A DNA stretch of 15,036 nucleotides from JBOGUF01 sp050696075 (GTDB taxonomy: Bacteria; Chloroflexota; Chloroflexia; Thermomicrobiales; UBA6265), in the NCBI GenBank assembly GCA_050696075.1, contig JBOGUF010000080.1, forward strand, positions 1 through 15,036, given 5' to 3'. A program made the position numbers and the translations under genes. The notes beneath the pieces are model-generated. The model made no database searches. It was not told the origin of the DNA and saw nothing but the letters and a program-made list of their open reading frames with translations. Positions 8,101 to 14,390 of the stretch are shown here, piece by piece; within the stretch, counting starts at the first letter, position 1, and every line of letters begins with the position of its first letter.

Positions 8101-8117
8101 CGCCGGATCGTCCGGCG
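8101..8117. other. Small hairpin before the frr ribosome binding site
   Basis: A perfect 7-bp stem CGCCGGA / TCCGGCG with a 3-nt loop, 3 nt upstream (in the mRNA) of the frr AAGGAGG. It lies in the 127-nt pyrH-frr gap, the only other sizeable gap in the operon, which holds no heptamer repeat. It could tune frr translation or stability of the frr part of the mRNA; no evidence beyond the fold. Confidence 0.3.
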
Positions 8118-8208
8118 TGCTGGTGCTCGTCGCTTCCCGCGCGTCCCCGCTTAGCAAACCACGAACGACGGCGCCGCGTCGAGTCCATTGTCCGGTCAAT
8201 TCGCCCGT

Positions 8209-8943
8209 TTAGGCGAAAACGGTTTCGCCTTGGGTTACCAGCGTGCCAACCGAATCTCCGGCGATCGCGCTTTCGATGGCGCCGTTGTCCGTCATGTTGA
8301 AGACGAGGATAGGTAGGTTGTTCTCCCGGCAGAGCGAAAGCGCCGCGGCGTCCATTACGCGCAGATTTCGTTCGATTGCCTCCTGGTAGCTGAGTTGGGC
8401 GTAGCGGCGCGCGTCGGGGTTGAGCCGCGGATCGTCGGAGTAGACGCCGTCGACCTTGTTCTTGGCCATCAGGAGCACGTCGACGTTCAGTTCGAGAGCG
8501 CGCAGGGCGGCGGCGGTGTCGGTCGTGAAGTAGGGGTTGCCGGTGCCGGCGGCGAGGATGACGACGCGGCCCTTCTCCATGTGCCGGATGGCGCGGCGTC
8601 GGATGTACGGCTCGGCGACCTCGTGCATCTCAATCGCTGTCATGACGCGCGTCTGGACGCCAGCCTTTTCGAGGGCGTCTTGCAGTGCCAGGGCGTTGAG
8701 GACGGTCGCGACCATGCCCATGTAGTCGGCGGTCGCCCGGTCCATGCCCTTACTGCTGGCCGCCAAGCCGCGCCAGATGTTGCCGCCGCCGATGACGACG
8801 GCGACCTCGATTTCACGCTCCCACACCCGCCGGACCTGGCCGGCGAGGGACTTGGCGACCAACGGATCAATGCCAAAGTGAGCGTCACCCATCAACGCTT
8901 CGCCACTTAGCTTGAGCAGCACACGACCGTATCTCGCCGCCAA
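8209..8943 (-). CDS. pyrH: UMP kinase
   Basis: Phosphorylates UMP to UDP using ATP; hexameric bacterial enzyme of the amino acid kinase fold, in pyrimidine nucleotide synthesis. It has 244 residues, a normal length. Motifs are RVLLKLSGEAL at the N terminus, VVIGGGNIWRG near 49-59, MDRATADYMGM, GTGNPYFTTDTAAALRA, and KVDGVYSDDP. The start is TTG (8941-8943), supported by AGGAG (8951-8955) with a 7-nt spacer and by the conserved KLSGE position. It sits between tsf and frr in the classic order; a heptamer palindrome lies right upstream of its ribosome binding site. Confidence 0.97.
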   Translation of the reverse strand: MAARYGRVLLKLSGEALMGDAHFGIDPLVAKSLAGQVRRVWEREIEVAVVIGGGNIWRGLAASSKGMDRATADYMGMVATVLNALALQDALEKAGVQTRVMTAIEMHEVAEPYIRRRAIRHMEKGRVVILAAGTGNPYFTTDTAAALRALELNVDVLLMAKNKVDGVYSDDPRLNPDARRYAQLSYQEAIERNLRVMDAAALSLCRENNLPILVFNMTDNGAIESAIAGDSVGTLVTQGETVFA

Positions 8944-8956
8944 GTCCCTTCTCCTG

Positions 8957-9019
8957 AGGCGTTAGGCGTTAGGCGTTAGGGACAACGACGTAGCCCCTAA
9001 CGTCTAACGCCTAAACCCT
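8957..9019. repeat. Heptamer-arm palindrome between tsf and pyrH
   Basis: The left arm 8957-8981 carries three exact tandem GGCGTTA units (8958-8978). The right arm 8995-9019 is its reverse complement at 22 of 25 positions, built from CTAACGC-type units. The core is 13 nt. It ends 5 nt from the tsf stop and begins 1 nt from the pyrH ribosome binding site, so in the mRNA a long hairpin would sit between them. See the matching elements at 9612, 11559 and 12564. Confidence 0.85.
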
Positions 9020-9024
9020 AACGC

Positions 9025-9594
9025 TTAGCCCTCGATCAGGCCGTCAGTTGCCGGCACGTCGGCGCCCACTTCGAAGCGGGCGAAGCGGCGGACGATGATG
9101 TTTTCGCCGAGTTTGCCGACTTGCGCGCGCACAAGGTCGCGGATCGTCAGCTTGGCGTCCTTAATGAAGGGCTGGTCGAGCAGGCTGACCGCTTCCAGCG
9201 CCCGCTTGCGGTCGCCGAACTCGCTCTCGATCGCCGCGGCGTCGGCGGGTGGAATTTCATCCTCGGAGAGGTAGCGCGGCGCGGTTGCGGCGACCTGCAT
9301 CGCCAGGTCGTGCGCCAGCGCCCGGAAGTCGGGCGTGCGCGCGACGAAGTCGGTCTCGCAGTTGACTTCAACGATGGCGCCGATGCGGCCGCCGGCGTGG
9401 ATGTAGGGCTCGACGAGGCCTTGGGCCGCGACGCGGCCGGACTTCTTCTCCGCCTTCGCCAGGCCTTGCTGGCGGAGGATCTCCGTGGCCATGTCGAGAT
9501 TGCCGTCGGTCTCTTGGAGCGCGCGTTTGCAATCCATGATGCCCGCGCCGGTGCGTTCGCGCAGCGCTTTGACTTGTTCAGCGGTAATTGCCAC
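9025..9594 (-). CDS. tsf: Elongation factor Ts
   Basis: Guanine nucleotide exchange factor for EF-Tu. The N-terminal UBA-like domain begins with ITAEQVKALRERTGAGIMDCK and KRALQETDGN; the core has the TDFV motif (81-84), which contacts the EF-Tu nucleotide region. It has 189 residues, about 90 shorter than the E. coli protein, as in the short EF-Ts form of several phyla with a single core subdomain. The start is GTG (9592-9594) with GAGGAG a few nt upstream. It is second in the operon, separated from rpsB by a 151-nt gap that carries repeats. Confidence 0.97.
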   Translation of the reverse strand: MAITAEQVKALRERTGAGIMDCKRALQETDGNLDMATEILRQQGLAKAEKKSGRVAAQGLVEPYIHAGGRIGAIVEVNCETDFVARTPDFRALAHDLAMQVAATAPRYLSEDEIPPADAAAIESEFGDRKRALEAVSLLDQPFIKDAKLTIRDLVRAQVGKLGENIIVRRFARFEVGADVPATDGLIEG

Positions 9595-9611
9595 GTTGTC
9601 TCCTCGTTTCG

Positions 9612-9646
9612 AGCTGTCAGCTATCAGCTATCAGCCGTCTGCTGTC
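9612..9646. repeat. Tandem heptamer array (AGCTATC type) between rpsB and tsf
   Basis: Five successive 7-base units: AGCTGTC, AGCTATC, AGCTATC, AGCCGTC, TGCTGTC. Period 7 is exact over 35 nt. Unlike the other three elements there is no clear inverted second arm, so this may be a half or decayed copy. It lies 17 nt upstream of the tsf start. Confidence 0.75.
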
Positions 9647-9665
9647 GTGCCGCGCAATCTTCCCC

Positions 9666-9738
9666 CGTCATCCCGAGCGTGCAGGGGATCTCTCGGTGTG
9701 TCGCGTCGGAGAGATGCGTCTCGGCGATCGGCATGACG
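9666..9738. repeat. Imperfect palindromic repeat next to the rpsB stop
   Basis: CGTCATCCCGA (9666-9676) and TCGGCATGACG (9728-9738) are inverted copies matching at 10 of 11; inside them ATCTCTC (9688-9694) and GAGAGAT (9709-9715) pair perfectly. It ends 7 nt from the rpsB stop codon. From memory, GTCATCC(C/T)GAGCG...GGATCTC pieces are common dispersed intergenic repeats in many bacterial genomes; this identification is by pattern only. Confidence 0.65.
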
Positions 9739-9745
9739 AAGAGTG

Positions 9746-10585
9746 TTACGCCTCAGCCGTCGCCGACGCCGGCTCTTCGGTCGCGGGGAGGGCGTCGTCG
9801 AAGTCGGTGGGCGCCGGGCCGTCATCGGCGTCGATGGCGCGGCCGAGGTCCGCCTCCTGTTCCGCTTGATGGACTTCGAGCTGCATCCGGCCTTGCAGGG
9901 CGGCGTCGGCAATGCCCGCGGTGATGAGCCGGACCGAGCGGATGGCGTCGTCGTTGGCCGGGATGATGAGGTCGACGTCGTCCGGGTCGCAGTTGGTGTC
10001 GGTAATGCCGATGATCGGGATGCCGAGGCGCTTCGCCTCGTGAATGGCGAGATGCTCCCGCTTCGGGTCGATCACGAAGACGGCGCCGGGCAGTTGCGTC
10101 ATGTCGCGCACGCCGCCGAGGGTACGCTCGAGGCGCTCCAACTCGGCCAGCTTGGAGGCTGCTTCCTTCTTCGGCAGGTAGTTGAATTCGCCGCGCTCTT
10201 GCTGGCGCTGGAGGTCCTTGAGGTGACGAAGGCGGTTGCGGATCGTGACGAAGTTGGTCAGGGTGCCGCCGAGCCAGCGCCGGTTGATGTAGAACTGGCC
10301 GGAGCGCTGGGCCTCACGCTGGACGACCTCTTGGGCCTGCTTCTTGGTGCCGACCATGAGGACGCGGCCACCGCGGGCGGTGAGCTCGCTGACGAAGGTG
10401 TGGGCTTCGTCGAGGTACTTAACCGTTTGCTGCAAGTCGATGATGTGGATGCCGTTGCGATCGGAGAAGATGTATGGCCTCATCTTGGGGTTCCAGCGCT
10501 TGGTCTGGTGCCCGAAGTGAACGCCGGCTTCCAGCAACGTCTTCATGGTGGTCTGGGGCGACATGCCCAGGGTGCTTTGAACCAC
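9746..10585 (-). CDS. rpsB: 30S ribosomal protein S2
   Basis: Small-subunit ribosomal protein S2. From the GTG at 10585 it has 279 residues. Landmarks are MKTLLEAGVHFGHQTKRWNPKM near the N terminus, FIYSDRNGIHIIDLQQT-like segment, GTKKQAQEVV, INRRWLGGTLTNF, PGAVFVIDPKRE and IPIIGITDTNCDPD. The C terminus is extended and acidic (about 35 residues rich in D, E, A, P), as in several non-proteobacterial S2. The open frame reaches another GTG at 10621, but the GTG at 10583-10585 is preferred: GGGAGG sits 5 nt upstream and the distance to the conserved LLEAGVHFGHQ matches other S2 proteins. It is first in the operon; the mRNA leader is about 130 nt. Confidence 0.96.
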   Translation of the reverse strand: MVQSTLGMSPQTTMKTLLEAGVHFGHQTKRWNPKMRPYIFSDRNGIHIIDLQQTVKYLDEAHTFVSELTARGGRVLMVGTKKQAQEVVQREAQRSGQFYINRRWLGGTLTNFVTIRNRLRHLKDLQRQQERGEFNYLPKKEAASKLAELERLERTLGGVRDMTQLPGAVFVIDPKREHLAIHEAKRLGIPIIGITDTNCDPDDVDLIIPANDDAIRSVRLITAGIADAALQGRMQLEVHQAEQEADLGRAIDADDGPAPTDFDDALPATEEPASATAEA

Positions 10586-10692
10586 GTTTTCCTCCCGGTT
10601 GGTGTTGGACTTCCGCGCCACTCACCCCACGCCGGACCGGCGCTCAACTGAGCCCCGGCACCCCCGGTTCGTGGTCCTGACGCGTGCTCAAT

Positions 10693-10718
10693 GATGGCCT
10701 CGCAGCCGCGAGGCCATC
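10693..10718 (-). promoter_or_regulatory. Perfect hairpin at the predicted 5' end of the rpsB operon mRNA
   Basis: GATGGCCTCGC (10693-10703) and GCGAGGCCATC (10708-10718) pair perfectly over 11 bp with a 4-nt loop. The predicted transcription start, about 5-8 nt past the -10 at 10723, falls at the first bases of this stem. A 5'-terminal stem-loop could protect the mRNA; it could also be part of an S2 autoregulatory leader. The rest of the leader (10586-10692) has a short CGCCG/CGGCG stem at 10630-10642 but no known RNA family that I recognise. Confidence 0.55.
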
Positions 10719-10722
10719 GGGC

Positions 10723-10752
10723 AGTATATCATCGGGGATTGGTGGGGAACAA
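10723..10752 (-). promoter_or_regulatory. Promoter of the rpsB-tsf-pyrH-frr-uppS-cdsA-dxr operon
   Basis: On minus, TTGTTC (10747-10752) and TATACT (10723-10728) are separated by 18 nt. The -10 matches five of six consensus positions; the -35 matches its first three. It lies about 140 nt upstream of the rpsB start, in an AT-richer patch, and directly ahead of the leader hairpin. Confidence 0.6.
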
Positions 10753-10795
10753 CGACTTTGCGTGGTAATAAAACTGTTCGTGGGTGCAGTAGGTG

Positions 10796-10847
10796 GCACG
10801 ACGTGTCCGCCCGTGTACTGACCGTGGCGTGTCGGTCGTGCAGGCGG
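10796..10847. other. Structured intergenic segment between thpR and the rpsB promoter
   Basis: Nested complementary segments: CCGCC (10807-10811) with GGCGG (10843-10847), and GACCG (10820-10824) with CGGTC (10833-10837); alternatively GCACGAC (10796-10802) pairs with GTCGTGC (10835-10841). There is no T-run on either strand. It may end thpR transcription before the rpsB promoter; otherwise I see nothing coding between 10753 and 10880. Confidence 0.25.
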
Positions 10848-10880
10848 GTGAACATTGCTCAGAGGGCGTTCGGTCCGTCC

Positions 10881-11543
10881 CTACGCGAGGTTGTCATTAT
10901 CGCCGCGTACGCGTAAGGGATAACGGGCAATTGGTTCGTGGCGGGCGCCGCCTTTGCCGAGGAAGCCGCGGACCAGCAGGACTTCGTTGACCTGAACCGT
11001 GGTCGCTGCCAGACTCGTTGACGTCGTGCGTAAGGCGCGGTCGAGCGCATCGGGAAGGTCGGGAGGCGGGTGCTCGCGGACGCGACCAAGGGTAATGTGA
11101 GGGTGAAAGCGGCCGAGTTCAACGGGGAAACCGAGCTGTTGGAGGGTGCGTCCGACGGCGTGTGCCAGGCGTTCGAGTCGTCCCACGTCGCCGCCGAGGC
11201 CAAGCCAGACGACGCGCGGTTGCCGCGGGTTGGGAAAGACACCGAGATCGGCGGTGTGAAGTTCGAATGATTGGTGTTCGGCAATGGGTGCGGTAAGGCC
11301 GAGACGCAGCAGTTCGGCGCGCTCCCGCGCCGTGTCGCCCAGGAAATGCAGCGTCAGGTGGGCCGTTTCGGGGTCGGTCCAGCGGATCGGCAGGTCCGCG
11401 GTCGAGAGGTCGTCGATCAAGCTCGCTACGAAGGCGTGTACCGACTCGGACATCGGCACGGCGATGAAGAGCCGCCAATCGGCCCGCAACGAATCCGCGG
11501 CGGGTGGTCGAATCTTCTGGTGGCGTTTCTCGCGTTTAGTCAT
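10881..11543 (-). CDS. thpR: RNA 2',3'-cyclic phosphodiesterase (2'-5' RNA ligase family)
   Basis: A 220-residue 2H phosphoesterase. The two catalytic HxTx motifs are visible: HLTL at 62-65 (in TAHLTLHFLGD) and HITL at 149-152 (in RFHPHITLGR). RLFIAVP (24-30) is the usual first strand, and VVWLG (111-115) lies between the motifs. The family hydrolyses RNA 2',3'-cyclic phosphates and can ligate tRNA halves through 2'-5' bonds in vitro; its cellular role is unclear. The ATG at 11541-11543 gives an Arg/Lys-rich 20-residue extension before the first strand. The frame is open far upstream (to 12182), but that is antisense to pheA. There is no ribosome binding site; a -10-like TATACT ends 6 nt before the ATG, so the mRNA may be leaderless. 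Confidence 0.92.
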   Translation of the reverse strand: MTKREKRHQKIRPPAADSLRADWRLFIAVPMSESVHAFVASLIDDLSTADLPIRWTDPETAHLTLHFLGDTARERAELLRLGLTAPIAEHQSFELHTADLGVFPNPRQPRVVWLGLGGDVGRLERLAHAVGRTLQQLGFPVELGRFHPHITLGRVREHPPPDLPDALDRALRTTSTSLAATTVQVNEVLLVRGFLGKGGARHEPIARYPLRVRGDNDNLA

Positions 11544-11549
11544 TCGAGG

Positions 11550-11555
11550 AGTATA
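11550..11555 (-). promoter_or_regulatory. Candidate -10 box for a leaderless thpR mRNA
   Basis: TATACT on minus (five of six consensus) with 6 nt between it and the ATG. No good -35 is found at 16-18 nt, where the heptamer repeat of 11559-11593 begins. The same hexamer is the -10 of the rpsB promoter. Confidence 0.35.
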
Positions 11556-11558
11556 CGG

Positions 11559-11641
11559 GTTCGGCGTTCGGCCTACTGAGTTCGGCGTTCGATGTACGAC
11601 GGGATGGAGTTCTTCGCACGTCGAACCTCGAACATCGAACG
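11559..11641. repeat. Heptamer-arm palindrome between thpR and pheA
   Basis: The left arm 11559-11593 is five 7-base units: GTTCGGC, GTTCGGC, CTACTGA, GTTCGGC, GTTCGAT. The right arm 11621-11641 is three units of the inverted type: TCGAACC, TCGAACA, TCGAACG. The core is 27 nt. It fills the divergent promoter region of thpR and pheA, so it must overlap or flank both promoters. Confidence 0.85.
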
Positions 11642-11679
11642 CGCCACTGGTACAGTGCCGATAAGGAGGAAGGCAGCGA

Positions 11680-12561
11680 ATGGTACGGAGAACGGCGTTC
11701 TTGGGGCCGCGGGGGACCTTTAGTGAGGAGGCGGCGCTGGGGTTCACAGGTGGAGCGGGCGAGCTTGTCGCGTTCGGCAGCTTTCCGGCGCTGACGGCGG
11801 CCGTCGAAACCGGACTGGCGCACGCGGCAGTGCTGCCAATCGAGAACTCAATCGAGGGCGCGGTGAGCACCACGCTCGACTTGCTAATCCATGAGACGCC
11901 GTTGAAGATATGCGCCGAAGTGGTCGTGCCGGTGCGCCACTTTCTCGTGACCGCGCCTGGCGCCGAGCTTGGTAACATCAAGGTCGTGACGTCGCACCCA
12001 CAGGGCCTTGGGCAATGCCGAAAGTTCCTGGAGCGGTGCTTGCCGAACGTGGAACAGGTCGCGTCACTTAGCACCGCCGGCGCGGTGCAGGAAGTCTCTT
12101 CGGGAGACGACTTAACGCGAGCGGCGATCGGGCCGAAGCGGGCCGCCGAGTTGTACGGCGGGCAGATTCTGGCCCACGACATTCAGGACGTGCGAACCAA
12201 CGTCACCCGGTTCGTCGCCTTGGCGAAGGAAGATGCGCGGCCGACCGGCGACGACAAGACATCGGTCGGTTTTACGGTCAAGACCAACATCCCCGGCGCC
12301 TTGCACGCCGCGCTGGCGCCCTTCGCCGAGGAGAACATCCAACTCACAAAGGTCGAAAGCCGCCCGACGAAGGCGTGGCTCGGTGACTACGTCTTCCTGA
12401 TCGACTTCGAAGGACACCGCGAAGACCCGCCCGTCGCGCGAGCCATTGAGCGCGCGAGCGAGCTGTGCGCCATCCTCAAGGTCTTCGGATCCTATCCTCG
12501 ATTCCCGATGGAGACCTTGAAGGAACTCGCGGAAAGTTCGGCGTTTCCGGCGGGAGCGTAG
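11680..12561 (+). CDS. pheA: Prephenate dehydratase
   Basis: Converts prephenate to phenylpyruvate, the committed step of phenylalanine synthesis. It has 293 residues: a catalytic PDT domain (1-185) followed by an ACT regulatory domain, with no chorismate mutase part, so it is the monofunctional form. FLGPRGTFSEEAA (7-19), LPIENSIEG (52-60), SHPQGLGQCR (105-114) and the catalytic TRF (T176, R177, F178) are present. The ACT domain has GALH (206-209) and ESRP (226-229), the phenylalanine-binding motifs, so feedback inhibition by Phe is expected. The ATG is supported by AAGGAGG (11663-11669) with a 10-nt spacer. TACAGT at 11651-11656 is a weak -10 candidate just upstream. Confidence 0.97.
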   Translation: MVRRTAFLGPRGTFSEEAALGFTGGAGELVAFGSFPALTAAVETGLAHAAVLPIENSIEGAVSTTLDLLIHETPLKICAEVVVPVRHFLVTAPGAELGNIKVVTSHPQGLGQCRKFLERCLPNVEQVASLSTAGAVQEVSSGDDLTRAAIGPKRAAELYGGQILAHDIQDVRTNVTRFVALAKEDARPTGDDKTSVGFTVKTNIPGALHAALAPFAEENIQLTKVESRPTKAWLGDYVFLIDFEGHREDPPVARAIERASELCAILKVFGSYPRFPMETLKELAESSAFPAGA

Positions 12562-12563
12562 TA

Positions 12564-12710
12564 CCCAGTTTCGAGTACCGAGTACCGAGTGTGGCCAGGC
12601 AGTGACATGGAACGGGGCGGACCGGCTTGGTCCACCCCGTTCCTACCCTGGTGTACATCCCAGCGCAACTGACGAACTCGGTACTCGGAACTCGGTACTC
12701 GGTACTTGGG
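12564..12710. repeat. Heptamer-arm palindrome filling the pheA / ABC permease gap
   Basis: The left arm has CGAGTAC, CGAGTAC, CGAGTGT (12572-12592). The right arm has five inverted units at 12676-12710: ACTCGGT, ACTCGGA, ACTCGGT, ACTCGGT, ACTTGGG. CCCA at the outer left end and TGGG at the outer right end also pair. A strong hairpin (12609-12643) is nested in the core, flanked by CCAGG (12595-12599) and CCTGG (12647-12651). The element starts 2 nt after the pheA stop and ends 1 nt before the permease stop, so it is the whole convergent gap. Confidence 0.85.
12609..12643. terminator. Strong GC hairpin between convergent pheA and ABC permease
   Basis: Arms 12609-12623 (starts GGAACGGGG) and 12629-12643 (ends CCCCGTTCC) pair at 14 of 15 positions around the 5-nt loop GGCTT. 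It lies midway between two convergent stops, where a bidirectional terminator is expected. There is no T-run on either side, so it may stall RNA polymerase or protect 3' ends rather than act as a classic intrinsic terminator. Confidence 0.5.
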
Positions 12711-12711
12711 C

Positions 12712-13548
12712 TTAGCCGCTTCGCTTCAACCGCCCAGTCCGCTTGGCGTAGCGCTCGCCTAGGTGGAAGACCCAGAGGCCGAGCGGGACGCAGACGGCGC
12801 CGATGATGAGGAGCGGCCAGATCGAGCCCCAGAGGGAGCCGATGCCCTGGCCTTCGAGCAGCGCCTCGCGGGCGCCTTCGAGGGCGTAGGTGACGGGCGA
12901 GACCGTCGCCAACGCCTGCATCCAACCGGGCAACACGTCGACCGGGTAGTAGACGCCCGAGATCAGGAGCAGGACCGACCCGAAAATGAAGGTCACCTGC
13001 TGGCCCTTTTCCGGTGAGAGGAGCGGCATCACCGCGGCCATCATGCCGAAGCCGACGAGCGAGATGCTGGCGACCGCGACCATCAAAAGCGCGCCCAGGT
13101 AGTTCGCGTTCGCGACCTCCAGGTCGAAGAAGAGCGAGATCACCACGAACATGATGGCGGTGCGGACGATGCCGTAGATGACGGCGTAGATGCTCGTGCC
13201 TATCAAATGCGTGGCGCGGCTGGCCGGACTCATGAAGGTGTACTCGATCGTCCCTTCCCAGCGCTCCCAGCTCACCGTTTCCGACAGGATGTCAAAGAGC
13301 ATCGACAGGTAGCTCCAGAGGAGCGCGCCGGTCAGGAGGAAGGTGGTCAGCCTCGGGTCAACGTCCACGCCGACGCCGACGCCGATGAAGCCGATGCTCA
13401 TGGCGTTAGCGGTGGTATAGAAGAACCAGACGAGCTCCCAGAGGAAGTACCGCTTGGTCAAGTAGTAGTTGCGTTGGACGAAGCCCCAGGCCGCGATGAC
13501 CTCGTTGAGCCAGGCGGCCTTCGGCCTGGCGTAGAGTTGAGCCTGCAT
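12712..13548 (-). CDS. ABC-2 type transporter permease
   Basis: A 278-residue membrane subunit of an ABC-2 exporter. About six hydrophobic segments are visible (roughly 38-60, 68-88, 115-140, 150-172, 184-202, 238-262). The stretch SGVYYPVDVLPGWMQALATVSP followed by TYALEGAR (about 200-225) is the hallmark loop of the ABC-2 membrane family. The C-terminal tail is basic. The ATG shares one base with the TAA of the ATPase gene (TAATG), which indicates translational coupling. With its partner it resembles DrrAB-type drug or lipid exporters, but the substrate cannot be known from sequence. The stop abuts the heptamer palindrome shared with convergent pheA. Confidence 0.93.
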   Translation of the reverse strand: MQAQLYARPKAAWLNEVIAAWGFVQRNYYLTKRYFLWELVWFFYTTANAMSIGFIGVGVGVDVDPRLTTFLLTGALLWSYLSMLFDILSETVSWERWEGTIEYTFMSPASRATHLIGTSIYAVIYGIVRTAIMFVVISLFFDLEVANANYLGALLMVAVASISLVGFGMMAAVMPLLSPEKGQQVTFIFGSVLLLISGVYYPVDVLPGWMQALATVSPVTYALEGAREALLEGQGIGSLWGSIWPLLIIGAVCVPLGLWVFHLGERYAKRTGRLKRSG

Positions 13549-14363
13549 TAGACGTTTGCCTCCTCTTTCTCTTCCTCACGCGCTTCGATCTCGTCGAGGG
13601 TCGCGCCGGTGGCGGCCATGAAGACCTCTTCTAAGTTCGGCAGGTGGCCGTTCTGCTGGTAACGGCGTTTGAGCGCGTCCGGCTCGTCGAGCACGATAAT
13701 CTCGCCGTTGACCATGATCCCGATGCGGTCACAGAGCTCCTCCGCCTCGCCCATGTCGTGCGTGCAGAGGAGGATCGTCGCGTCGTGCTCGGCGCGGATC
13801 GCTTGGATGACCGCTTGGACGTCCTTCTTGCTGCGCGGGTCGAGCCCGGTTGTCGGCTCGTCGAGCAGCATCAGCATCGGACTGGTGAGCATCGCCCGCG
13901 CCAGGGCGATCTTCTGCTGCATGCCGCGCGAGAGGTGCTCCATCGGCTCATTCGCCCGCTTCAGGTCGAAGCCGATACCTTCGAAGATCTGTTTGATCCG
14001 CGGTTTCGCCTCGGCCGTGGTGACGCCGTAGAACTTCGCGCCGTAGAGGAGGTTCTCCATCGCCGAGAGCTTCTTGAAGAAGCTGGCCTCGACGCTGACC
14101 CGGTTCATCATCCGCTGCGCGGCGCGCTGCTGCTTGACCGCGTCGACGTCGAAGACGCGGATCTCGCCAGCGTCCGGCAGGATCAGCGTCGAAATGACGC
14201 GGACCAGCGTGCTCTTCCCGCTGCCGTTCGGTCCGAGGATGCCGAGGACCTCCCCTCGCCGGATCGTCAATGAAATACCCTTGAGCGCGTGGACCTTCTC
14301 CTTCCGTTTCTTCGCGAACCGTTTTTCGACGCCGGTCATTACGAGCGCCTGGCTCGGCTGCAT
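13548..14363 (-). CDS. ABC transporter ATP-binding protein (DrrA-like)
   Basis: A 271-residue ATPase subunit that powers the adjacent permease. Walker A GPNGSGKST (44-52), signature LSRGMQQ (144-150), Walker B LMLLDEPT (164-171), D-loop GLDP (173-176) and H-loop H202 (CTHD) are all present. At the Q-loop the expected Gln is not seen; the segment reads RVSVEASFFKKLSAMENL (88-105), with Glu near position 92. NLEEVFMAATG near the C terminus is typical of ABC-2 exporter ATPases of the drug-resistance type, and the tail is strongly acidic. The ATG is supported by the purine tract AAGGGGGGAAAG upstream. A leader region with promoter, small ORF and terminator lies before it. Confidence 0.95.
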   Translation of the reverse strand: MQPSQALVMTGVEKRFAKKRKEKVHALKGISLTIRRGEVLGILGPNGSGKSTLVRVISTLILPDAGEIRVFDVDAVKQQRAAQRMMNRVSVEASFFKKLSAMENLLYGAKFYGVTTAEAKPRIKQIFEGIGFDLKRANEPMEHLSRGMQQKIALARAMLTSPMLMLLDEPTTGLDPRSKKDVQAVIQAIRAEHDATILLCTHDMGEAEELCDRIGIMVNGEIIVLDEPDALKRRYQQNGHLPNLEEVFMAATGATLDEIEAREEEKEEANV

Positions 14364-14390
14364 GTCTTTCCCCCCTTGTACGCACCTTGG

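Noticed and set aside
8957..9019. CRISPR array
   Set aside because: The heptamers are contiguous with no spacers and have an inverted arm; no cas gene is near.
9743..10651. 302-codon plus-strand frame over rpsB
   Set aside because: Antisense to S2 with its conserved motifs; no independent support.
11544..12182. Long extension of thpR antisense to pheA
   Set aside because: It is the shadow of pheA on the opposite strand, a common effect of high GC; the 2H phosphoesterase fold is complete from 11543.
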